The position numbers and the translations under genes were made by a program. Positions 10,674-22,600 of a stretch of DNA of 64,000 nucleotides are shown here, piece by piece. A model generated the notes under the pieces. The model saw nothing but the letters and a program-made list of their open reading frames with translations, was not told the origin of the DNA and ran no database searches. The stretch's first letter is position 1. Each line of letters begins with the position of its first letter. The stretch spans positions 2,138,501 through 2,202,500 of the forward strand of contig NC_085125.1 of assembly GCF_030269925.1 (NCBI RefSeq). Direction: 5' to 3'. Origin of the DNA: Bombyx mori (lineage: Eukaryota; Arthropoda; Insecta; Lepidoptera; Bombycidae).

Positions 10674-13600
10674 CTACAGGGCCACGAGGTCGGTGACGTC
10701 CCCGCGGGGGGGCACGGTGGAGGGGCGGAAGTACTGCGCCAGGGTGTCGTACAGCGCGAGGCGCGGCTGGCGCGCGTGCCACTGGGTGTCCGGGGTCATG
10801 TCCTCGTCCACGCCCACCTCCCACGTCTCCGGCTGAGGTTCCCCCGCTTCTTCAAACGGCAGCGTCAATTCCGGTTGTGGTTCTTCAGCGCCCAACACCT
10901 GCGTAACGGCATAAACTTGTTATACTTTACCGGTGGTAGGACCTCTTGTGAGTCCGCGCGGGTAGGTGCCACCACCCTGCCTATTTTTGCCGAGAAGCAG
11001 TAATGCGTTTCGGTTTGAAGGGCGCGGCAGCCGTAGTAACTATACTGAGACCTTAGAACACATATCTCAAGGTGGATGGCGCATTTACGTTGTAGATGTC
11101 TATGGGCTCCAGTAACCACTTAACACCAGTTGGGCTGTGAGGTCGTCCACCAATAAGCAATAAAAAAATAATAATCTATTAATTAGAAATGTGGCAAGTG
11201 TTAATAAAACAATGAGTACCTAGTTGAATAGTTCGTAACTTTACAAACACAACAACGATACTGACAGCAACTAGCCGGCACACGTCAGCGCGTGCGTACC
11301 TGTGCGAGCGCGTCCGCGATGTGTGCGTGCGAGGCGTGGTGCGTGCGGGCGCGCAGCAGGGCGCGGGTGCGGCGCGGGGAGAGCGCGCGGGGCGAGGGGA
11401 GGGCCGCCCCCTCGTCGCCGCCGCTGAACAACAACGTCGCCAGCTTCTGGAACCTCGACACCTGCGTGACACGACACCGCCACTTTAATGTACTGCTCAA
11501 CACTTTACTGTGTGTGAGTGGGACGAATGTTACTCTTGTTTGAACAATGATAGATGATAAAAGACAGATCTCTTCACTACAACCAGTGTCGCCCGCATCC
11601 CAGGAAGTGCGCTGACGTCAGATAGTGGGGCACGTGACGTCAGATGAACAGGTTTGTATTAAATTAAAAGCCTAACGAAGGCGAAACCTTCGTAATGTTT
11701 TTAAAAAGTGTTATTAATTTCTTGATGATGACTCATGTTTGGGTTTCCGAAAGAAAACTTCGCGAGAACTTGGTGAGCTTCGTATATATCACGAGCAGCG
11801 TAACAACGTCTCAAGAGGGATCCGTACTGTATTACGGCTCGCGCACGAATGCCCAAGCGCAGAGAGCACGGGCGCGTGTTTACCTGCTTTTAAACTATTG
11901 AAATTACAATAAAAAAGATAATGACATACTGTTTAATATCAATTTCTCATCGTAACAAACACAGAGTAATCAGTTGATGATCAGATTATCACATTCAATC
12001 ATTATCTTATACCTTTAAACGAGCAATTCTTGTATATTAATATATATGTATATAATCTGAGTCTCGGAAACGGCTCTAACGATTTTCATAAAATTTAGTA
12101 TACAGGGGATTTCGGGGGCGATAAATCGATCTAGCTACGATTTATTTTCAGAAAATGTTGTTTTATTCGTGTTTTCAATAATCAACTCTTCCCGACATCT
12201 ATTGGCGAATAATAATACTATTTTTCTTAAATTGAGGGCAACTAACCGCTTTAAAGACACAAGATGGCGTTATCAAAAAAAAAACCGGTCATCGTCTAAT
12301 TTTATTTTTATAATAAGTAGGTGAATTGTCATATTTGCGCCGATAAGCCTAATAAAACTAGGAGAGGGTAACAATCCCGCCTATAGTGGAGGGGGACACA
12401 TCGGTAGCACGCGGATACCTGTGCGGGGTCGGTGTGGTCCATGACGCTGCTGAGCTCGTTCCTCAGGTAGCTCAAGGCCTGGACCGTGGCCCCGGGCTGG
12501 GTGGCCATCTCCCGGTAGCAGGCTTCCCGCAGGATGGCGCGCGCCTCGCCCCACACTTGCTCCAGCGACGGCTGCACCAGCCTCAGCGACCACAGGTCGT
12601 CCAGCCGCAGGCGCGGGCTGCTCTGTATGCCGGGGTTGCCGCCGAACAGGTAATGTATCTATCAAAACCGTTTAACTAATGAATATCCTGGAATCTAATG
12701 CTTTATCCGTAATATGACCCGAGCCCCTGTCGCCGGAGCGGGTACATACATACATAAATATTTAACTTCAAATCGACTTATTGCGATCTTTGGCTTGTAC
12801 GCCTGGCTGGTACATTAAGTAATGTGCGCAATTAAACAGTTATCAGGTCTCTTTTTACATAAAAAAAATAGTTTCTTAGTACTCCTCTTCCACAAGTGAC
12901 TAGTGGACTCTTAGTAATTAAAAATATATCTTTTATTTGAATAATAAATAAACGTCATATTTGAATTGAACATAACTATGAAATTACTTTAATTACGATA
13001 TAGATCGAGGAGGAGATCCTGAGGGCGCTCGCAGATGGGTCGGCTTTGCGCATAACCACCAACGCCGCCATGCTGTGCGCGCCAGATTACTACGGGCTAG
13101 GTTTACAAAGAACTTGGCGTAACGCTAAAACGCTCAGTAACCTTGGTGTTAGGATCGTAGACCAGCTGGTGCGCGAACCGGGGGGTGGGGGCCCGCGAGG
13201 TGGGGGCGGGGCCGCCGGGCGCGGGCGCGGGGGCCGGGGGGGCGTGCGCGCGGTACAGGCAGCTCCACGTGCGCGTGCGCAGCGACAGCACCCACAGAGT
13301 GTTGTACACGCGCTTCTCCTTCTCCTTGCTCATGCCCTGCGAGAGGAATACATACATAGATTATATCAACGTTCAGGACAAGACACGAGTACGCGCGGAG
13401 GGTCACTCACGGACAGCACGAACATCTGGTCGGTGTCGGGGTCGAGCGTGGCGCGCTGCGTGAAGCCGGCGGCGGGGGGCGGCGCGGCACCGCAGCGGCA
13501 CAAGGCGCCGCACGCCCCCGACCCCACCTCGTACCACCACAGGTCCAGCAGGTGCTCCTTGTTGCGCTGCCCCGCGAATATGTACAGGCGCCGCTGCACC

Positions 13601-16600
13601 TGCGCACACACGCTGACGTCATCCACCCATGCCACAAAAGCATTTTTAAGTTTCGAGGTTTTTTTTATTGCTTAGATGGGAGGACGAGCTCACAGCCCAC
13701 CTAGTGTTAAGTGGTTACTGGATGTCTGGAGCCCATAGACATCTATAACGTAAATGGGACATCCACTTTGAGATATGAGTTCTAAGGCCTCAGTATAGTT
13801 ACAACGGCTGCCCCACTCTTCAAACCGAAATGCATTACTGCTTCACGGCAGCAACAGGCAGGGCGGCGGTACCTACCCACGCGGACTCACAAGACGTCCT
13901 ACCACCAGTAAAGTTTTCAACTATCAAAGCTAGTGGTCCGGCTCTCACCGGGTGGAACAGCATGGAGTGCGAGACCCTGGGCTGCGGGGCGTCCTCGTCG
14001 TGCTTGTCGGCCAGCAGCAGCTGCCAGGTGCCGGTGGAGATGTAGTACGCGTACAAGCCCGAATACTGCGGGCTCACTACCTCCTCACTGTAACACACAA
14101 TTCCACCACACTGTGTTAATCAAGCGAGTGCTTCTCAAATGTGTTCAAGGTTTTTGTTTCCCGAGCGCTATGACATTTCCATATATCATAGAGTACTTAA
14201 CGGCAGGCAGCAGCTTGTTTCTGCCCCTGACGTTGCTGAAGTCCATGGGCGACGGTAGCCTCTCACCATCAGGTGGGCCGTATGTTCGCATGACGGATGA
14301 GTCCACGTATAAAATAGTCCATATCATACTTTAAATAGCAATAATTTAAAGAACAACCAAAAATAATAATAAAAAAGATCACTGACCTCGTCGCAACCTA
14401 CAGCGTGTGTAAAATTATAAAATGAAAAAATAATCCTGTGCCTAAACTACTGTGAATACATCGAATCATCTTTGCGTCAGCCCTTCGGAACATAAGGTAC
14501 AGTAAACAAGCACAGTAAACAATAAACATTTTAAATACCACCATGGCTCATGGTGCCATGAGACATGAGGTCTAAGTCTCAGTTCTGTTTCTCACCGTTT
14601 ACGTAGGAGCGCATGGTAGTGGTATCTTCCTATGCGGTAAAATATAAGACTACATACGTGTTGGCCGGCAGCACTCTCCCCCCGAACACGTATATGGTCT
14701 GCGTGTCGGCGTCGATGCACATCTGGTGGTCGAACACCAGCCGCGGCCCCCCCGCGCTCGCCGTGTCGCTGCACACCAGGTACCACTCGCCCGTCCACAC
14801 GTCGTACATGTACAGGTCGCTCTGGGGGGAGAGGAGGGGAGTCATTATATCACACCAGGTAACACTTGCCCGAAAGGCAAAATGCATATCCGAACTTTTC
14901 TTCGTCTGTAGGCGATCTCCAAAAATTCAAATAATTCTTAATGACGCTTGATTGGCTGATGACGGCGTTGCAGGTGAGAGTAGGGAGGGTGGCGAGGGAT
15001 CTAGTGCGTTTAGTAAGATAGTGTTGCGCCTTGTTACATAAAAGTTAGGACTATACATTAACACGTGAAGCAAAAACATTGTACCCCCTTTTTACTAAAA
15101 TTGCGCAGATAAATTATAAAATTTCCCACACTAATACAGAATATACAGAAGGAGTGCAGAATGTTATTTTTTTTTAATTATGCATACATTAAATCAATTA
15201 AAAAAAACATTACACATACTACCATGTATTTGACACGTATACGCATGCATATTTGTTTATTGTCCAATTTTTCTTAGTATGTGGTCAAATTGAGAATATG
15301 AGTAAATATGGAACTTTTTGGCGGGAACGCGAGGAGTGAAGTTGTGTGATTTGTTTTATTTTGTCTATTTAGTGTTTCTTCGGGTTTAAATGTGTAATAA
15401 CGGTGGTTTATTAATCGTTTAATATCTGTGAAAGTGTACAAATGTGGGAAAATGAAACATAGCCGCTGGACGTAACTTCTCGGGATCCTCCAAAAAGTCC
15501 ATTGAAAAAATCTCAGTAAAGGACCACCTTTTTATTGAGATTATATTTCATCCCTATATCATCTCATCTCATTTCATTTAATTTCATCCCGGTTGATTAA
15601 TGTCTCAAATTAATCATCTTCATTTCATTTCACTCCATACTATCATTTTTCATAAAAATAAGAATATAAACTAAAATAAGATGTGACTTAAAGGTGTTAG
15701 TTACCAGGTCATAAAATCCCTTAAAAAAAGATTAATATTCTTTGTTTTTATTAATATATTTGTCTAGATGTGTAGTCTTGGCGAAATCTTGGAATGAAGA
15801 AGTATAATAATCTTTGACAATAGAACCTTGTTCTATTGTCAAATGAATGATGTTCATACTTATAATTTCAATTAATTATAGTCTAATTTCGACTACTGCG
15901 GGACCACTAGGATGCGTCACCGCAGTACTCACATTCATATTGCTGGGCACCCTCTGAGCGTTGTCGAGGTACCGTCCCAGGGTGTAGAGCCGTCTGTGCA
16001 CGGGATCGAACACCATCTTGTGACAGGAGCGGGGCGTGGGGCCGCCGACGAGACTGCTGTGCCTGCAGAGCAGCGTCCAGCGCTCGCCCTTGGTGCTGTA
16101 GGACCACAGGTCGTCCAGGTCCTCGGTCCCGTTCCAGCCACCAAACAGATAGAGGGTGCCTAGAGAGGGGACATTCAAATTCGAATATTTTATCAATATA
16201 TAAATAAAATTGGAGTTTCTGTTTGTAATATTGAAATAACCGCTTTTTACTACATGCATATGAATGTACGGTACATACACCAAAATAACATTTTTTACAA
16301 TTTTTGTCTTTCTGTCTGTTTGTTCCTGCTAATCTTTGGTACGTACGGCTGGACCGATTTTGACGAGACTTACTGATAGGTAGCTGATGATATAAGGAGT
16401 AACTTAGGCTACTTTTTTAGACAAGCTTCGCCCGGCGGCGTCACCCGCGGTACGACAATAACCGCGGGTAAAATCGCGGGACTCCGCTATCAATAATGTC
16501 ATGTTTCCGAAGCGAAGCGAGGGCGGGTCGCTAGTCTATATATACATATATATAAATCTGCAGTGGCTTTTCGGGTGTTCCATTATAACTACTGAACCAT

Positions 16601-19600
16601 GAATCCGATTGACTTGAAACTTGGTATCCATGTAGAAAATACATGTACTTAATGGATAGACTAATATTTATATGAGTGTTGGACTCCCTACACCAGTTGC
16701 GGGGGCGTTAATGATGTGAATCTTTGTGGGGGTGAGAAATAATAATGTTAATTTTAAATGTCCAGCGAAGCGGACGGGTACAGCTAGTACATAATAATTT
16801 CCTCACCCGTAGTAGAATCGACCACCAGCTGGTGTCCGCCCCTGGGGCCAGGCTTGTTGCAGCAGGCGGTGAGGCCGCAGGCCAGGTCACACGTCTCGAA
16901 CAGCTCGTTGCTTACTGGTGCTGCACCCTGGTGTCGACAATTCAAGAAACGATTTTTTTTACACGCTTTATATTAGCTTCACTTGTATGTATGTTACAAA
17001 CACACTGACGCCTTTAGACACGATTTTGACCCACTTTAAACGGCCAGATTTCCTTCAAACTTTGTAAATTTATCGAGGACCGATGACAATACACTAATTT
17101 GATAAGATTATTCCATTATTCAATTTGCAAAATAAGATTTTTGCTAATTTATATAATTTATATCTATAGTCGATAAGGCAGGAATTGATGTTAAAGTACT
17201 TAAGTTTTAAAAATAGGCTTTTATAGAAAATTTAGCTAAAAAATTAAAAATAAATTATTTATTTATTATTATTATTTATTTATGAAAATCGGAAAATCTC
17301 GGAGAAGGCTCCAACCGTCTCCGATTCAGATTATATATACAGTTAAACCTGGATAAGCGAGAGTTCAAGGGAGCACAATCTCATTCTCGCTTATAGAGGT
17401 TTCTCACTAACCCGAGTTTCTTCGCTAATGCACCCTCTTAATTTCATTTCGCGATTTTCCGGATTCAAACGCATTCACTATTTTAAGTTTATCACTTAAT
17501 GACAGTACATTAATTTTCCGTTTTGACATGATGCAGAACAGAACTTTCCTTCGCAATTGATTAACGATAAAGTGACTAAGTCCGACAAACAGGACGGTAC
17601 ATAGGCAGCATACGTGTCCATTCGAAAAGAATACGATAAAATAACAATGTAATTTAGTTCCACGAAATAGAATAGGTTCAATATTGACGAGAAAACAATA
17701 CAAAAACAATGTTAAGAAGTTCCACGAAAGCTAAGAATGGGTCATAAAATAGCAGATGTTAAATTTGTAATTTGTTTTGTCATTTGTTCCTCCTAAATAA
17801 TATAAATAAATAAAGTTCGACTGTCGCTTATAGAGGTATAGATAAGTAGCAGTCTCACTTACGGAGGTCCATGAGAGAAAAACGACTCTCTCTTACAGAG
17901 GATTCTGTTTCTCGCTAATAGAGGTTTTGGGAGCTTAAAATGACGGGTCCTGGCTATTACTCTCACTCATAGAGTTTTCTCACTTACGCAGGTTTGACTG
18001 TATATACATATATATACAAGAATTGCTCGTTTAAAGGTATAAGATAAGTTGAGGGCGAGTCAAGTAGCGCGACTTACGGCGGCGTCGGGCCTGGGCTCGC
18101 GGTCGGCGCACAACAAGTCGTGCGGGGCGGCGGGGGGCCCGGCCACGTGCGCGTCCCCGCTGCGCAGCCGCTCCTCCACCTGCGCCGAGCACGCCGACAT
18201 CTCGCGCCACTCCGGCCGGTACGGCTGCCACGACATGTACCACTCTAACTCGCCATCTGCACCGACGACACGAATATTTTTATTGAAGTGAAAACTTCTT
18301 TAGAATCGTTGTGATTTCAAACCGGATGCAACGGAAAAAACGACAGGTAAGAGACACAAATACAAAAATGTGTAGGATGAAGCCAGCAAAGAATGAGACA
18401 GAAATATACATACTATTTAATACAGCGCCATCTGTGAGATTTTTTAATACTAACGTGTGTATGCTCTTGTAGTGAATTTTAATTTAGGATTATACGTGAA
18501 ATTAAAATATCAATTCACAGAGGGCGCTACCTTACAGTTATTTACTAATGACAAAATTTTACATATACTTAAGACGTTTAGGATAATTGTATTTTAATTT
18601 TGGAAGGTTTCACTTCTACCACGTGTGAATTGCACACATGTTTTTTTTTCTTTACTTTTTAGAATGCTTATATAAAAGCGGCTCTAAATAAAATAATAAA
18701 ATGTTCTATGTCATGTAGCCTAAGTTACTCCTTATATCATCAGCTACCTATCAGTGAAAGTCTCGTCGAAATCGATCCAGCCATTCCAGAGATTAGCCGG
18801 AACAAACTGACAGATAGACAGACAGACAACAATTGTAAAGAATGCTATTTTGGTGTATGTACCGTACCGCATATATAAAAAGCGGTTATTTCAATATTAC
18901 AAACAGACACTCCAATTTTATTTATAATATGTATAGATGTACAATCTGTTTACTTATGGCGGGGGTCATGGCCTCCCTGAATTTTTTAGCGGCGCATGCG
19001 CGTGACGGAACTAAAGGTTTCGCCACAACTTCCTTTTCAAACGGAATGAAAGAAAAGGACTATTTTCTTCCGATTCAGCTAGACGGGGCATTGATAAAGG
19101 CACAGAGAACAGAGGTATAGAGTAACAATGTTTTTAATTATCTGTGAAGACCTTAATGTACATTAATTTAACAACAGTATTGCCTGGACGATGCGTGTAC
19201 AACGAATCACTTATACTTTTTTTTTAGGCGATGTCCTAATTACTTTACTTTCCCTAATATATAGTAACAAGACGGACAGAACATTGTTTAGTACTTGATA
19301 AACCAGGCCTAGTTTTTCGAGTTGGGTTCTTATTATAATAATCTGGACTTTTCAACAATGTTCCGATATTTATACATACATCTTTGGACATTTATTTAAA
19401 GTCAGATAACTCTAGAGTTTCTTGCACAACATTTTAAAAGCCCTCGAAGGCCTAGGTGAATAAAAACTTTTTGATTTTGTTTTTTTTTAAATTATGAATT
19501 TCATATCTCACCATTAACGGCTTGTTCGAAAATTTTCTCGGCCGCCTGATAGTCACCATTCTCGACTAAAGCGTTCCAGAGTTTAGTCTGTGTTGGCCCT

Positions 19601-22600
19601 TCGAGCTGCACTCCGCTTTCTCTAGACAAAGCTTCGAAAGCATCCTTGTAGCGTCTCCGCCTCAAGTGTTTTAGTAACAATCGCACTGCTTCTTCTTCTT
19701 TACGCTGTAAATTATGATATACAATATGTGTTCATTTCAAATGGCAAGTTAACGCATTTTTAAAACACGTTAAAAAAAATTATAAACCTACCAAATAAAT
19801 TGTCTCCAGTGCCTCATTGAGAAGTTCTGCCTGATTTTTGCCATGTAACTCTATGTACCATATGGTATAATTGTAGGGAGGGCCCCACGACTGTAGTGGG
19901 ACAATCTTTAGGTATTCAACAGGGAAGTAAAATCCTTCCTGTGTCCTGTGCCTCAATCTGAATGTTTCCGGTGTACTGTCTTTCTTCAAGCCACTGTGAA
20001 TAATTACAAATTTCATTTCTAGTATAAATAAATAAATAAATATAAATATTTATTAACAATCACGCCACGTTAACTGGTCCCGTGATAAGTTCGTAAAGAA
20101 CTTGTGTTACAGGTACCAGCTAACGGAAATAAATGTAAGATTTTTATTATACACATACATATACTTTATATACACCCATAACCCTGGAAAGACATTTATA
20201 TTTATCATACAAATATCTTCCCTTGGCGGGATTCGAACCCGCGACCCCCTTGTGCAGTGACCATGTCACTTACCACTACACCAGACGGCCGTTATGTATG
20301 TTTCAGAGTATTTCAAATGGAGATCAAATAACGGGAGCATAGCCCAATAATAAGCCTGGTGCAAACAGCATTCACTCAAAGACTCAGGATGAAAATTCCA
20401 TTCAGTAAATATTGAGAATTGCTATGAGCGCAAATTGTTACACCACAAGTTAACCAGCTTCATCATAGTCAGTTGCTCTTGACAGAGCAATCTTGGTTAT
20501 GTGGATCCTTGTTCATTATAGTCTTGACAGCTTGAGGCTTATTATTATTATTATTATATATTATTACAATTGCTAACTTATACTTGAGTCGACTAATATC
20601 AAAGCCGGCAATGTGACTTTTGGACAATTACTGGTAAATCAGAAAAACGAATTATTGACTTTGTATTCCATTGGCAGTCACAAAACTCTTCTGAACGACA
20701 TCTTAGATAAATAACAGGTTAAGTATTAATCTTTATTTAATGCAGGTTTTGAACCGTATTCTTTGAAGGAGACAATTATATTCAAATCAATCTGTATTGA
20801 CATATCAATAACATTTTTTTGTCCAAATGCACAGATTGCCACCTTTGATAATAGACGACTCACTTGTGAAAAAAACCATCAAGATATAAAACGTTAGAAA
20901 GTGTTTTCTCAATATGCCTGAAAGTGTTTGTGTTATTATAACTGTATATACGTCAAGTCCAATTTACAACAAATTACTTAGTCTTGCTTAATTAATTATT
21001 ACAAAATGAAAATAGCTTATTATCCTATACAAACAAGCCAACAACTCACGCAGTCAACAGCAGAGACATATTGCTATCTTCTGTTCCACCATAGACCTGA
21101 AACTTTTTGAGATCACTAACGAGTGCCTTGATATATTTTCCGAATTTGATTGTTTCAACTATAGAGGGAGAGTCCAGTTTTATAACTATGAATTGTGGTG
21201 AAACGCAGCAGTCTGTGAACCACCTTGACAATGGATCTGATGGTTGATTCACTATGATGTTCCTGAAAAAGAAAAATTTGAATTTTATAAGATGTATGGG
21301 CAGCTCGATACCTTAACTGCTACATTAGATTACTTCTGCTCCATTCAGCAACTTCTAATCATTCTACCTAACTATTTGAGTAGTACTATTAAACAAAGAA
21401 GTTTTATTGTATCTACAGTTGAACCAGCTCAAGAATCTACGGGTATTAAGTGATTACATTATCACAAAGTGAATATTGCCTTAAGACTTAAGGTATATTT
21501 CTTAAGTGTCCATTAACTATGCATATTACAATTCTTGAAGGTATGAATGTTATTACACAATGTTATTCCTTCATCAATACAGCCATTCATGTGTTAGGTA
21601 CGTAGTACTGAATTCCTGAAATGCTCATTTATTTCTTATTAATTCTTCACAAATTAATTTTGCTTAAAACTTTTTCATATTGTTTATGGAATATTCAGAT
21701 TTGAAGTAAATAACTATTATTTTCTGTAAGTGAGTTTTGGTGTGACTTTCAATACTAAATTGTTCAATAATGTGCCTTCTAGAATATAGTTCATCAATAA
21801 TTGTTAAACACCAGATCCAGATCATGCTACACAATAATAACAGAAAATAGATTGCTTAGCACAAAGTGGCAGATTTCCCCGATTGATTAGCTAAATGTTG
21901 AGTGGTTACTTGAGCCCACAAGCAACATAATTCAAACGCCACCATCTTTAGACTTGAGGTTTTTATCGCAATAACTATTATTACAATTTATGTTGGTTTG
22001 ATTTTTAGTTCTGTTATTACTTAGATGCTTAGATACGGTATGATAATATCGCTCAGATGATAGCAAGGTGAGCATCTGGCCCATCTATTGAGAAGTTGAG
22101 AAGGCTCATGACAAGTGTCATCACTCATCTTGAGACAATTGTGTGCTACAAAATAACTGTATATTCAATACAGAATGTGACTTGGTACTTTATTCTGTTC
22201 TCTCAACATAATTAAAGCTACCTACTTATGAGGTTTAAACTCGTTTTTATTATTTTTCATTTTATTATTTCAGTCATTTTGAATACTTTACATACAATGA
22301 CCCTGACCATGAGACTACAAAATATTGAATTATAATTAGTTTTAATTAGTATGTGACTCCCTCAACTTAAGTCAACCAACAATCTTTGTTCAATTAATAT
22401 AATAAAAGTTATAAAGCTGTATAATTGATTATTTCATTTGCATAAAAAATTGAACATATCTAACGTACACAATTCAATGCATTCTTGCATCATCCAAAGG
22501 CAGACAAATAAATCAGTAAATTTGTAAACGTCCTCCAAATGACAATATAATAATTGATGTTAATGTATGTGTGTATAAAGTGTGCACTGTGTACAGCTAT

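Larger units (their letters stand above)
17282..18045 (-). repeat. Repeat family D interrupted by a Tigger-like element
   Basis: The flanks at 17282-17337 and 18003-18045 together match, in reverse, the family D copy at 12003. The Tigger-like element at 17340-18000 therefore landed inside an older repeat. Confidence 0.6.

Noticed and set aside
13046..13675. 209-codon plus-strand ORF
   Set aside because: It lies opposite muskelin exons 10 and 11; the minus-strand reading has kelch motifs and splice sites, while the plus reading is low-complexity from GC bias.
20221..20292. A tRNA gene on the minus strand
   Set aside because: A- and B-box-like motifs and a good T arm are present, but the ends do not form an acceptor stem and the sequence continues into a SINE body and (AAAT)n tail.
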